DNA of 64,000 bases, taken from assembly GCF_033097525.1 (NCBI RefSeq), contig NZ_CP109907.1, positions 1,550,001 to 1,614,000 on the forward strand, in the 5' to 3' direction. Each line of letters opens with the position of its first letter. Within the stretch, counting starts at the first letter, position 1. Source of the DNA: Sphingobacterium sp. UGAL515B_05. GTDB taxonomy: Bacteria; Bacteroidota; Bacteroidia; Sphingobacteriales; Sphingobacteriaceae. Made by a program: the position numbers and the translations under genes. Shown in pieces: positions 12,909 to 22,373 of the stretch. The notes beneath the pieces were generated by a model, which worked only from the letters and a program-made list of their open reading frames with translations, was not told the DNA's origin and searched no databases.

Positions 12909-14684
12909 CTATTTTTTTTGCTCAGACAGCAGAAATTCAACCTCGTATTTACTTAAAAACACCTGTCCTTCCAATTTCCAGTCTTTTAAAGTCCGTACTT
13001 CCAACCAGTAAAATATTTGTGGGAAAAAGTCCGCTGCCTGAATAAATACGGCATTTTCACCCAAATCACAAGGCACCACTTCCGAAGTCATTCTCGATTG
13101 AAAAGCGCCACTAAGCCCCATTGCACTCTTGCCCGACACTTCGTTCTGAATCGAACCGCTTTCAGTAGGCGACATCTTCCAATAACCTTTTAAACTATTG
13201 GCAAACGAAGAGCTAGTCAATTCATCGGCAGAACATAAAGAATTGCGGATTTCATCTTGTGTAAATGCCTTATTAAATATCGACACATTCGACACATCAA
13301 AATCGACCAAGTCATAAGATATGTTAGGTCTATAACCGAAGATCAAAGGATCAGTCGTTTTGATATTGGCCACATTCATCCCTGATGTAGTTGTTTCCTG
13401 CGCTAGTGTACCATTATTATAGATCTTGATATTAACCTGATCATTGCCAATCGCTTTGATGACTGTAGTCATGGTATACCAGTCACCGTTAACTTTCGCT
13501 GTCTGACAGGTCGCCTCCTTCACCCCATCACTGATCTTTACCTGCAAATCATTTCCCCAGGTATAATACATCCATCCCGGCGTAGCGGTAGAAGTGTTTG
13601 AATCCTTGCCAAAAATACCCGAATACCAGTAGTTATAGGTATTTGGTTGATAAGTCGATGAAATAATTGTATTGTTCAAATTAAATCTGAAGCGGGCAGA
13701 AATTGTCAATTCCTTTGTCGTAGCCAAATCATAATCACTTGAATTCCCAATATCTCCACTGACTGCTCTTACCCCTAAAGGCTTGTTTCCAGTACCGTCG
13801 TATCCCCACATCCGAACATAGCTCATTGGTTTCCCCGTCAGTTCGGCACTTTTAAAGTTTTTATTCTGAAATATAGCAAAGGTATTCCGTTCCTGCAGCG
13901 TGTTACCACCGTAAGAACTTCCAATACCACCATGATTTGATGTTACGATAATCAACCAGTCTTCATTTTGATAATTTTTGCGTGCAGCTAATCCTTTCGT
14001 TATTTCGCCGATATACCCGTCAACTTTCTTTAAGGCATCCGCATAATCACTGTTACTCACTGTAAAACCACCTTTTTTTCCCGCATCCAATAAAGATGTA
14101 AACTGTACGATCATAAAATCCGTATTTTTGGTATTAAACAGGTCTAATACCTTTGTCTTTACATCTTCGTCGGTCGCTCCATTATAGGTTTCATTCGCGC
14201 TAACGAGCAACTTGTCATTCAATGTGACTGACCGTGATACGACCGTTGTTTTCAACGAAGGTGCTACTGTTGAGATACGATACAACATGGACGGATAACC
14301 CGCCACATTCTTATGCGGGTCATCTTCATCCGGTTTCGGGATATAAGAATCATCATTAATTTGGTGATTGGAATAGGTAACGCCACTCATCATAGTCATC
14401 CAAGCAGATGCATCACCGGTATTCTCGTCAGCTAGTGCGTTAAAGGTGTACTTACTTGTCTTGATCAGCTCGGCCATATTGGCTGGCACACTCTTTTTTA
14501 ATTCCTGCCCGACCAGCCCGTCCACAGAGATAAACAGCACTTTTCGTTTAACTGGTTGTTGCAGATTCTGCTCATAGTCTTCATACACCGCCGGCGGGTT
14601 AGCATATTTTGTACAGCCAACCAATAACGACACCGCACCTACGACAAGAACTAAGGTTTTCTTTATATTGAATAATCTTTTCAT
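12909..14684 (-). CDS. lipoprotein with alkaline-phosphatase-like head and LamG/DUF4983-type tail
   Basis: The 591-residue protein has a lipobox ending VSLLVGC. Residues about 48-280 resemble the alkaline phosphatase/nucleotide pyrophosphatase fold: KVLFISVDGLVG (metal-site DG), SAWMTMMSGVTYSNHQ (nucleophile region), WLIIVTSNHGGIG. The usual DHG of this fold reads NHG here, and the DxxGH motif reads LDAGKKGG, so the metal site is degenerate. Residues about 320-490 are a LamG/concanavalin-like jellyroll (ISARFRFNLNNTI, KVNGDWYTMTTVIKA, SNVSIFNKAFTQDEI). The C-terminal about 100 residues match the DUF4983 type. It is a paralogue of the gene at 16719-18464, 9 bp downstream of the M60 gene. It is more likely to bind than to hydrolyse. 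Confidence 0.7.
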   Translation of the reverse strand: MKRLFNIKKTLVLVVGAVSLLVGCTKYANPPAVYEDYEQNLQQPVKRKVLFISVDGLVGQELKKSVPANMAELIKTSKYTFNALADENTGDASAWMTMMSGVTYSNHQINDDSYIPKPDEDDPHKNVAGYPSMLYRISTVAPSLKTTVVSRSVTLNDKLLVSANETYNGATDEDVKTKVLDLFNTKNTDFMIVQFTSLLDAGKKGGFTVSNSDYADALKKVDGYIGEITKGLAARKNYQNEDWLIIVTSNHGGIGSSYGGNTLQERNTFAIFQNKNFKSAELTGKPMSYVRMWGYDGTGNKPLGVRAVSGDIGNSSDYDLATTKELTISARFRFNLNNTIISSTYQPNTYNYWYSGIFGKDSNTSTATPGWMYYTWGNDLQVKISDGVKEATCQTAKVNGDWYTMTTVIKAIGNDQVNIKIYNNGTLAQETTTSGMNVANIKTTDPLIFGYRPNISYDLVDFDVSNVSIFNKAFTQDEIRNSLCSADELTSSSFANSLKGYWKMSPTESGSIQNEVSGKSAMGLSGAFQSRMTSEVVPCDLGENAVFIQAADFFPQIFYWLEVRTLKDWKLEGQVFLSKYEVEFLLSEQKK

Positions 14685-14693
14685 AACTTAAGT

Positions 14694-16703
14694 TTATATA
14701 TCGTAAAACACCCCTAATTCGGCAATTGCAACATGTTCTGCTCCACCAGTATTTGGATCCGGGAACACAAATTTCACATACTGAGCCTCCACTAAATTCG
14801 GGAAAGTAAACTCTTTCATGGCTGAATTCTGAGCCGCTGTCTGTGAAGTGCTTGCCAAAGCAAATGCGCCCAAATCGGTCCAATTTTTATTATCCTTACT
14901 AATCAGGACTTTCACTTTGGTCGCGAAAGTGGAATTATTCCTATTCTTGAAATAGAAACCCTTAAAGGTATTCATCTCCTTCATGTTCATTGTCAATTCT
15001 ACAGGTAAAGTAGTTGGGATAGAACAGCCAGACCAGCAAGTATGCCAATAGGTATTTGGATCGCCATCAGTCATTGCGCTAAACTTACCAGTACTCTCAT
15101 TTGTTGCTGTAGCAACATTTGCTGTAAATTCAAACAAACCACTTGGCAAGAAATAGCGTGGTTGCAATACACCGTCACCGCCCGTAAACGTCAAAGGATT
15201 GTATTCCCAGATGGACCGATCCATAGGAGGATACTTTTCTCGCATCTCGCGTTTGGCAGAGCTACTTACCGGAATCCCCCAAGCAATAAAGAATCGATTA
15301 AAATCTTTCCCTGTAAAGTTACATAGCTGCCGATAGAAGTAATCCCGTTTTCCTTGGTCCAAAGAACTTGTGAAGTTTTCGTTTCGCGCTTTGCTATAGA
15401 TATAAGGGAAAAAATCCCAACCTGACTCTCCATTTTTACCCTTTGTCTTATCAAAGATTTGGAGAAAAGGTGTTAACCGAGCGAAAGGATCATCAGCGTC
15501 AATTCCCAATTCTTTAGGAAAGTTGGAAAAGTTCTTCGCAGAGGTTAGTGCGGCAAATTTTAATGCAGCAGGAATTGATGTTTTTAATGCCGGGTGAAAA
15601 TCAATTCTTGAAGTCACACCGCGATTGCGCGCTGCGTTAAAAATGAACAGGTTATTTGTCGTCTCGCCCAAATCCGACCAACTCCAGGCCCATGTTGCTT
15701 GATAATTATGCCCCACCTCATGGTATGAACCCCATGACGTTCCTTTTCTAATCGTGTTGGGATTTGTCAGTTCATCCAACCAATATTCATCTTCTTGCAT
15801 CACCCATGGGCTACCGCTATGCGCATAGCCTAAGGATGGATGAATATCCATCACACCTCTTTCCCAAAATTCTGGATAGCGATTGATAGGATCCGAAGCA
15901 TCTGCGGACAGCCCCATCCAATTGTAATAATCTTTGACATAGGTCTCGTCCCAAAGCCGTAGCGCTTCATCCACTTGATCCATTTTTCCAGACTGGATAA
16001 ATTTAACGACGAGTGAACGTGGGACAGAAAAAGCGACTCGTTGACCTATAAGGTCCATCCAAGGAACATCCTGCGACAGCACTTGTTTCTTCCAATCGGC
16101 CACAACAGATTTACCCAGAATAAAGTCTGTGGATTTGACAGCTCCGGCTACTTTAATGTTAACAGGTGTCGTGCTTGCTTTCTGATTAATAATCCATATC
16201 GTTCCACCATAGAGGTTCTTGATGTAATTTGTTCCCGGGAATAATTCCTTTCTGGTGTACAGGATAGGGTCTCTCCGTGGAGCATCCTTACCCGTGATGT
16301 TATCTGTATGTACTCCCACCTGTACGGTCATGCCAATAGCGCCTTCAGGCACAGTGATTCGAATCACTTCGCCCGCAGGAGCATATAGTCCAGTTGTATA
16401 AATTGGCGCCGGTGTTACACTAACTTTATATTCATAGGAGGTCACATATTTTCTATTCATCAACATAGAAATTGTGGTATCCTTAACACGAGTAACATTT
16501 TCTCCTACCAAGCCCGGATATATACGCGCTCTATGGTATAAGCTCTTATCCGCTTTACCCATTGTTGTATCTGTCGATAATGGTGTTTCTGTAGAATCTC
16601 CAGATTGATAACCATCTGGAAACTCAATACCATATTTACTGCAGGACGAGGCAAAGGCCATCAACCCAACAAATAATCCAAAAACTAAATATCTCTTTCT
16701 CAT
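14694..16703 (-). CDS. M60-family (enhancin-like) metallopeptidase lipoprotein with F5/8C domain
   Basis: The 669-residue protein has a lipobox (MAFASSCSKYG). The central region holds the M60/gluzincin zinc motif H328-E329-V-G-H332-N-Y-Q, with a further Glu at 347 in LGETTNN. This matches the HExGHNxQ...E pattern of the family. Family members include mucin-degrading enzymes of gut bacteria (for example BT4244) and viral enhancins, which cut near O-glycans. The upstream half has a beta-sandwich typical of M60 enzymes (VRITVPEGAIGMTVQVGVHTD). The C-terminus (about 525-669) is a discoidin domain (SAMTDGDPNTYWHT, VKVLISKDNKNWTDLG, AQYVKFVFPD). It is the only clear hydrolase in the 11379-31765 locus and so points to a glycoprotein substrate. 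Confidence 0.88.
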   Translation of the reverse strand: MRKRYLVFGLFVGLMAFASSCSKYGIEFPDGYQSGDSTETPLSTDTTMGKADKSLYHRARIYPGLVGENVTRVKDTTISMLMNRKYVTSYEYKVSVTPAPIYTTGLYAPAGEVIRITVPEGAIGMTVQVGVHTDNITGKDAPRRDPILYTRKELFPGTNYIKNLYGGTIWIINQKASTTPVNIKVAGAVKSTDFILGKSVVADWKKQVLSQDVPWMDLIGQRVAFSVPRSLVVKFIQSGKMDQVDEALRLWDETYVKDYYNWMGLSADASDPINRYPEFWERGVMDIHPSLGYAHSGSPWVMQEDEYWLDELTNPNTIRKGTSWGSYHEVGHNYQATWAWSWSDLGETTNNLFIFNAARNRGVTSRIDFHPALKTSIPAALKFAALTSAKNFSNFPKELGIDADDPFARLTPFLQIFDKTKGKNGESGWDFFPYIYSKARNENFTSSLDQGKRDYFYRQLCNFTGKDFNRFFIAWGIPVSSSAKREMREKYPPMDRSIWEYNPLTFTGGDGVLQPRYFLPSGLFEFTANVATATNESTGKFSAMTDGDPNTYWHTCWSGCSIPTTLPVELTMNMKEMNTFKGFYFKNRNNSTFATKVKVLISKDNKNWTDLGAFALASTSQTAAQNSAMKEFTFPNLVEAQYVKFVFPDPNTGGAEHVAIAELGVFYDI

Positions 16704-16718
16704 TAGGTCAAAATTTGA

Positions 16719-18464
16719 TTATTTTCTAATCTGTGTATAGTTAGGCGTCCAGCTCTTGCCGTCCAGGTTCCATGACGATTCTACCGACACCCCCAACCAT
16801 TGGTAAATCATAAAAGGAACATCTACGGCATTCGGCACCAGACGATAAAATGATTCCTCAATAGGTGGTTGAAAAAATGGAACCAATTCATTGAAACTTG
16901 TCCAAGCTACAGGACCTGTCAATTTAAAATTGCCGGCTCCTTTACCCGTTTTCTCGGTAAGAACTGTTGTATTAACATCCCCATATCCCGGCCAATAACC
17001 TTGTAAATTGCTCCAAAACGGATAAGATTCATCAATATGAGTTACTCCACCATATCTCTTTACCTCTTCTGCTGAAAAGGCCCTATTATATATTTGTACG
17101 TTACAAATAGAAATATTACAATCGGTATTCCCATTACCGGGGTTATATCCCAATGTCAGCGGACTTGAATTATCTAAATTGTTCCCATTAGCGCCTACTT
17201 GAGAAGACTTACCAGAAACAGTAGCATTGGTTCCATCAGTGTAAACATAAACAGAATCCTGGCTTCCGCTTCGCTTTATGACAGCAGTCAATGCATGCCA
17301 CTCGCCATCATTGATCGTAGGACCAAAGGCCTGTCCTGCAATTGAACTGTTAAAACCCCAATAATTTCCCTCCAAAAAGAAGTTCCAGCCAGCACCAGTA
17401 AAACCTTCTACGCGTTTAGCAAAAAATATGGGATAATTATAACTAGCATTCGCAACGTTATGTTTCAAAAAGAGGGTCATCGTCCAGTCGCTACCTGTAC
17501 CCATATTGAATTTATTTACATCAGCTAGTTTACCAATGACCTGATTATTGCTCGCATAGGTATAACGCGTTGCGTTTGCTACAAAAGGAATATCTTTTGA
17601 GTTCGGTCTAGGTACAATTTTCCGCGCAAACTTTGGCGAGTAGAACAACGTATAGGTATCCCTCTTACTATCACCATAGGGTGTAAAATCTGTAATGGGA
17701 TCTGTTGATACAGCTCCTCGGCCCGAGGTAACAATCACAACCCAATTCTCTGTATTAAAGCTTGCCCGTTTTTTGATCGTTTCCCATAAGGATTGAACTT
17801 GTTTGTCCAAGACATTAATTGCAGCCACATATTTTGTATCTGCAGCCGAATAGGCAGAAGATTTTCCAGCCTTATCCACCTCGGTCAAATGGATAACATT
17901 GAGATCCGATTCAGTAGTTGACAGCGACGTTGAGGCTGCATTTACGACAGCAACATCATTACTTTCTACCTTGACTTCAGCATCTTTACCCAACGAAGAA
18001 CCATATTTTGCATCGGATGTGAAAAGACTCGATTTACGGCTAACTGCATTTTGCTTCAATTTCGTGAAAATCGTCGGGTACTTATTCAAGTCGATCGGAC
18101 TTAAATCCGAGCCTACCACCTTATTTTTAGCGCTATTGACCCCCGTAAGTAAAGAGGCTGCAACAGACTGATTGGTCACTTCGAAATCTGTTGTTGGATC
18201 AGCCAAACTACCATAGGTAACCAAACCATTACGTGTCATCAAGTCGATATTTGTTGGAGCAATATCCTGCATTGCTGGGCCTGAAAGCCCATCAACAATC
18301 ACCAATAGTACCTTATCACGACTTTCAGGACTATCCTTTGCTTCATTGAAATTTTGCAGCAAATTGGGGAAATCCTTATTACACGCTCCGAATACCATTA
18401 AGGTCCCGAGAGCTAAGGAAATATATTTAAAAGTTTTAAAATACTTAATCATAACCAGTTTCAT
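16719..18464 (-). CDS. lipoprotein with degenerate phosphatase-like head and LamG/DUF4983-type tail
   Basis: The 581-residue protein has a lipobox (LMVFGACNKDFP). A second in-frame ATG at 18452 also fits. The head (about 48-280) has KVLLVIVDGLSG and SVAASLLTGVNS, but the expected TSDHG is TSGRGAVS and DxxGH is DKAGK. The metal ligands are therefore lost even more than in its paralogue at 12909-14684. Next comes a LamG jellyroll (about 320-480: WTMTLFLKHNVANA, NDGEWHALTAVIKRSG, ISICNVQIYNRAFSAEEV) and a C-terminal domain ending in a Trp-rich segment shared with the paralogue. It lies 8 bp after the propeller gene and 15 bp before the M60 gene. Probable glycan-binding surface protein; catalysis is doubtful. 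Confidence 0.7.
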   Translation of the reverse strand: MKLVMIKYFKTFKYISLALGTLMVFGACNKDFPNLLQNFNEAKDSPESRDKVLLVIVDGLSGPAMQDIAPTNIDLMTRNGLVTYGSLADPTTDFEVTNQSVAASLLTGVNSAKNKVVGSDLSPIDLNKYPTIFTKLKQNAVSRKSSLFTSDAKYGSSLGKDAEVKVESNDVAVVNAASTSLSTTESDLNVIHLTEVDKAGKSSAYSAADTKYVAAINVLDKQVQSLWETIKKRASFNTENWVVIVTSGRGAVSTDPITDFTPYGDSKRDTYTLFYSPKFARKIVPRPNSKDIPFVANATRYTYASNNQVIGKLADVNKFNMGTGSDWTMTLFLKHNVANASYNYPIFFAKRVEGFTGAGWNFFLEGNYWGFNSSIAGQAFGPTINDGEWHALTAVIKRSGSQDSVYVYTDGTNATVSGKSSQVGANGNNLDNSSPLTLGYNPGNGNTDCNISICNVQIYNRAFSAEEVKRYGGVTHIDESYPFWSNLQGYWPGYGDVNTTVLTEKTGKGAGNFKLTGPVAWTSFNELVPFFQPPIEESFYRLVPNAVDVPFMIYQWLGVSVESSWNLDGKSWTPNYTQIRK

Positions 18465-18472
18465 TTATTGGA

Positions 18473-20068
18473 TTAATTCTTGATTTCCAAACGGAAGAAG
18501 TTTCCGTATGTTTTTGATCCAAATTGGATAATGCTCCCTCCTATCAATAATGCAGGTTCACCTAAAGAAGATTTGGTTTCAATAACTTTAGAGACAGAAC
18601 CTGTAAAAGGTCCCAACGAATTATACTTCTGTAATAATTCACCATTTTTTTCCAGAATAACCAGGTTTGCTCTCGGAACACCAGCATAACTTTCTTGTGT
18701 TCCGTCTAGAACCACTTGTCCATTATTCAGGATTTGGGCATAGTTGACTATACCAGCACCTATATCTCGTAGTATAAAACTCTCATCGACTGTACCATCT
18801 ATATTCATTAGTGCAACGTTGTTGATTTTCCCAGAAGCACCAACACCTGAAAATATCCCCGAAACAGCTAACTTTTTCAAGGTGCTATTATAACTTAGTC
18901 CGAATAATCTGGTTATATTTCCTTTTAAAGTAAAGCTTTCATCCACCGAACCATCGGCTTTAATACAAGCTATACCATTCGCTGCTTTACCATTATAAGT
19001 TGTAAATGCGCCGACAATGACCACGCGTTCATTGTCTATCATAACTGCATCCATAATTTGCCCATTGGCACCGGCATTATTCAATGCAAACGTCGAGTCC
19101 AGAGAACCATCTTCTTTCATCCGAATGACGTTTCTGGCAGAGGAAATAATATATTTTCGGGTATCTCGCGAAGAATAATTATAATCAATCTTATAATGTG
19201 TACTGAAATTCCCAACAGCTATAACTTTATTGTTTGCCGTGGTAAAAGCCCGCAAAATGGTTGTATTCACCCCGCCGTTAAAAGCTGATACGGTATCCAA
19301 TGAATTTTTCGGGTCGCTGCCCGGATTAATCACCTCCACGATCATTGAATCGATGGCACCATCATTATTAACACGGACAATATTATTAACGATTCGCTTC
19401 GCAAAAGTTCCCAATGCCCCCGCAAAGATAAACTTACCATCATTTGTTTTTGCGATAGACCTGACATAACCGCCACCAAAGGTACCCCTACCAAAATTCA
19501 TGTTACCACTTGTCTTACCATTGGCATCGATAAAATGTACTCCGTTGCGGTAGACTTTCTTATCCACTGCTTCATTTTCGAAGTTGTAGAATGCCCCTGC
19601 TACGATAAAGCCGCCCGCATTAGGTAAAATATCATACACAGCACCTTTAAACCCATTCACCATTCCATAGTTTTCGTCAACTGCTGTATTCCCTTCAATC
19701 TCTAAACGTGGACCGTAAAAAACCTCATCGCCAACAACGATTTTGGCATCCCCAGAGGATATCTGTTCTGGCAATTTAATCGTTACCAAGGAGTCCTTCG
19801 CAGAAATAATTTCTACGGCTGTATTATTGACAAAAAACCCAATTTTATCTAATTTTCCTTTTAATCCTTTTACATAAAAATCCACCAATTCGCCTGGCTT
19901 GGCAGAACCTGGATCTGGATAATTGATATAAAACCCTATTCCCAAGGGTTCTTTACCCCCAGCATAAGGATCTGCCCCGGTTAGAATATCCTTACTACAT
20001 GCCGCTAATGCGAGTATAGTTACTGCCAGGGCGCTTATTTTGGTTATTAAATTTCTTTTCATACTCAT
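18473..20068 (-). CDS. lipoprotein with IPT/DUF5008-like domain and delta-60 repeat propeller
   Basis: The 531-residue protein has a lipobox (ILALAACSKD). Residues about 40-125 form an IPT/TIG-like immunoglobulin fold (DFYVKGLKGKLDKIGFFVNN, KLPEQISSGDAKIVVG), consistent with DUF5008. Residues about 140-520 contain repeats of the delta-60/DUF5122 type, each with a pattern like IACIKADGSVDESFTL (for example VIRMKEDGSLDSTFAL and VALMNIDGTVDESFIL), forming a beta-propeller. No enzymatic motif is seen. It lies between a fasciclin lipoprotein (8 bp) and the LamG protein (8 bp). It is probably a surface adhesin or scaffold of the locus. Confidence 0.75.
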   Translation of the reverse strand: MSMKRNLITKISALAVTILALAACSKDILTGADPYAGGKEPLGIGFYINYPDPGSAKPGELVDFYVKGLKGKLDKIGFFVNNTAVEIISAKDSLVTIKLPEQISSGDAKIVVGDEVFYGPRLEIEGNTAVDENYGMVNGFKGAVYDILPNAGGFIVAGAFYNFENEAVDKKVYRNGVHFIDANGKTSGNMNFGRGTFGGGYVRSIAKTNDGKFIFAGALGTFAKRIVNNIVRVNNDGAIDSMIVEVINPGSDPKNSLDTVSAFNGGVNTTILRAFTTANNKVIAVGNFSTHYKIDYNYSSRDTRKYIISSARNVIRMKEDGSLDSTFALNNAGANGQIMDAVMIDNERVVIVGAFTTYNGKAANGIACIKADGSVDESFTLKGNITRLFGLSYNSTLKKLAVSGIFSGVGASGKINNVALMNIDGTVDESFILRDIGAGIVNYAQILNNGQVVLDGTQESYAGVPRANLVILEKNGELLQKYNSLGPFTGSVSKVIETKSSLGEPALLIGGSIIQFGSKTYGNFFRLEIKN

Positions 20069-20076
20069 ATCAAATT

Positions 20077-20832
20077 TTACTTAGGCAGCACTCCTAGCAA
20101 ATATGCCTCGGTTACAAAATCAATACTCTGAAATCCAAATGAATGTTTTGAAAATTTGAGCACATGCAAGACTCCATTAGTGGGTTGAATATCAGAAGTT
20201 GCTACAGGAGCCGTAATATAAGGCACAAAATAATCTTTAAACTCTTCAGGTACACTGATAGAATATGGATAATTTAAATAGAGCTGACGATAACCAGCAT
20301 ATTTAATAATCTGATCCCCACCAGAGTTATCATTTTTGGTAATAACATCGTTGTAAAGTACACCAATATTCATATCCGCACCAGCAATATTTTTATAAAC
20401 ACCGCCAGGAAAGGCCGCTAAATTTAACGTGTCAATCTGGCGATAATCTTTGGCGACATTCTTACCTTTAAAAATATATCTGGAAAGGTATTTCCTCCAG
20501 ACTTCAGGTCTGATCTGCTCCAATTTTGTAATGGAATCTTGCCCAGAACGAAACAGCTGTTGGTTTAGCATCCACACGGACTTTAAAATACATGGATCGG
20601 GAGGGGCAAAAAAGGTCACTTCCTCATTTTTAAGCACATCATCCAACTTGGCAACTTTAAGTGCTACCATTAATGTATCAAACAAGTCTGGTCTAGATTC
20701 CAGATAGTTCCAGATCGTTCCGTTAAACTTCGCTTCGTGGACTCCTGTATCGATATAATCCTCTTTTTTACATGCTCCAAACAGTGAAATTACCATTAGC
20801 AGCAAGAAACTATATTTCCAAATTTTATTCAT
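20077..20832 (-). CDS. fasciclin-domain-like lipoprotein
   Basis: The 251-residue protein has a lipobox (LFGACKKEDY) with a Lys-Lys-Glu-Asp export signal. The fasciclin-like region (about 30-245) shows the family layout: a start around GTIWNYLESRPDLFDTLMVALK, then KNEEVTFFAPPDPCI, then YLSRYIFKGKNV. It ends with NGVLHVLKFSKHSFG, the H2-like box. It is a paralogue of the gene at 26607-27278, each following a SusD-like gene. Fasciclin domains mediate adhesion; in this context it may be an accessory surface subunit of the SusCD system. Confidence 0.75.
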   Translation of the reverse strand: MNKIWKYSFLLLMVISLFGACKKEDYIDTGVHEAKFNGTIWNYLESRPDLFDTLMVALKVAKLDDVLKNEEVTFFAPPDPCILKSVWMLNQQLFRSGQDSITKLEQIRPEVWRKYLSRYIFKGKNVAKDYRQIDTLNLAAFPGGVYKNIAGADMNIGVLYNDVITKNDNSGGDQIIKYAGYRQLYLNYPYSISVPEEFKDYFVPYITAPVATSDIQPTNGVLHVLKFSKHSFGFQSIDFVTEAYLLGVLPK

Positions 20833-20843
20833 GGTCTATTCTT

Positions 20844-22361
20844 TTAATTCCAATAATTGTTTAATCGCATGTATGGATTGTTCGTTAATGCAGACCTATC
20901 AATAGGCCAAGTCCATCCGCCGTCGTTAAAAGCCGCAACGGACATTGGTGCAGTGGTATACTCAAAATTGATCACTTTTTTTGTACGTACTAAATCATAA
21001 TAAAAATTCCCCTCTCCCAATAATTCTCTCACACGTTCCCACCAAATAGCATCTTTTAAGTCATCGCCACTATCGCGTACCGGTGCCGCTTTAGCACGAT
21101 TACGAATAACATTGACAACAGTTCTTGCTTCTTCATCCTTACCCAATTCAGCCAATGCCTCCGCTCTTAACAAGATAGGATCTGCATATCGAAAGACCAT
21201 CTGATTATCATCGGGATTATTATCTTCGCCTTCTTCCATAAATACATTGGAGAATTTGAGACATTGGAAATCGCCATTTGTCGAATAGATATCTTTATCA
21301 AACCAGTATACTTTACGTTGGTCATCTTCTGCTGGTGGATACATTTTTTCCATAAACTTCGGATCGTAATAGATATATGACTTTGTTGTCACTTTGTTGG
21401 GCGCATGTAACACATAATCTGAATAGGATGCAGATAAGTGAAAGCTTTCCCCATAATTGAAGTTTTGAACAATTTCAAACAAACCCTCCTTGGTCCTACC
21501 TTTAAAAATCTCTTTGGTCCTGCTTAAATCCAATAACGCATATGCTCCTCCATTTTCTTCCATCAGCTCTTTCCCCATATCTGCAACTTTTTGATATAGT
21601 ACCGTTTTATCTTCCGATCCTAAACCGGCTATCCACATATTAATATGCATATTCAGTGCGAGTGCCGCACCACGCATTGCTTTAACAGCGACGACAGAAG
21701 GATCATCATAAGTCCATGGTAAATCCTTATAAGTAGCATCCAAATCAACAGATAGATTTTTCAATACCGTAAACATATTTGTCCGTGGCAATGGATTGGT
21801 ATTTATATCCGTATAATAAGGTACGTCGCCATACAGACGTACCATAAAAAAATACGCTAATGAACGCAAAAAGACAGCTTCAGCTTTATATGATTTTTTC
21901 TGTTGCTCACTAAGGAACGGCATATCTTTATTTTCTAATTGATAAATAACGATATTCGAATTTTGCACCATTTTATAGAAATTGTTCCATTGGGTGATTC
22001 TAGGAAATCTGAAATAGGCGAAATTATTGTCCACATCCTCGCTAGTTCTAGACATTATAGCACTCAAATTATTCTGTCTCAATAACGAAATATATTCTCT
22101 TCCAGCCCCTGACGTCGCACTCGTCCGATTTGTAGGCGCACAACGCAAATCACCGGATGCAGGAAAGAAAATGTTTGTCATTGTCGCCTCTCTAAAAGTG
22201 GAATAAATCCCACCCATATATTGGTCAACGTCTGCTTGTCTAGTCCAATAGTTATTTCCTGTTAATTTATCAATTTGGGTAATATTTAGGAAGTCCTTTC
22301 CGCAGGAGCCAAAACCTAAAGTTGCTCCCAGTATAAATAGATATAAAAATTTCTTCTTCAT
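20844..22361 (-). CDS. SusD/RagB-like nutrient-binding outer-membrane lipoprotein (pair 2)
   Basis: The 505-residue protein has a lipobox (GATLGFGSCGKDFL). The N-terminal SusD region has YWTRQADVDQYMGGIYSTFREA, and SYKAEAVFLRSLAYFFMVRLYGDVPYYTD is the hallmark TPR-like helix pair. The C-terminal RagB/SusD motif is present: ADPILLRAEALAELG, VVNVIRNRAKA, WWERVRELLGEG, FYYDLVRT. It caps the SusC-like transporter encoded 12 bp upstream (22374-25535). Family role: binding oligosaccharide or peptide ligand and closing over the SusC barrel. Confidence 0.92.
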   Translation of the reverse strand: MKKKFLYLFILGATLGFGSCGKDFLNITQIDKLTGNNYWTRQADVDQYMGGIYSTFREATMTNIFFPASGDLRCAPTNRTSATSGAGREYISLLRQNNLSAIMSRTSEDVDNNFAYFRFPRITQWNNFYKMVQNSNIVIYQLENKDMPFLSEQQKKSYKAEAVFLRSLAYFFMVRLYGDVPYYTDINTNPLPRTNMFTVLKNLSVDLDATYKDLPWTYDDPSVVAVKAMRGAALALNMHINMWIAGLGSEDKTVLYQKVADMGKELMEENGGAYALLDLSRTKEIFKGRTKEGLFEIVQNFNYGESFHLSASYSDYVLHAPNKVTTKSYIYYDPKFMEKMYPPAEDDQRKVYWFDKDIYSTNGDFQCLKFSNVFMEEGEDNNPDDNQMVFRYADPILLRAEALAELGKDEEARTVVNVIRNRAKAAPVRDSGDDLKDAIWWERVRELLGEGNFYYDLVRTKKVINFEYTTAPMSVAAFNDGGWTWPIDRSALTNNPYMRLNNYWN

Positions 22362-22373
22362 GTTATTTTGCGC

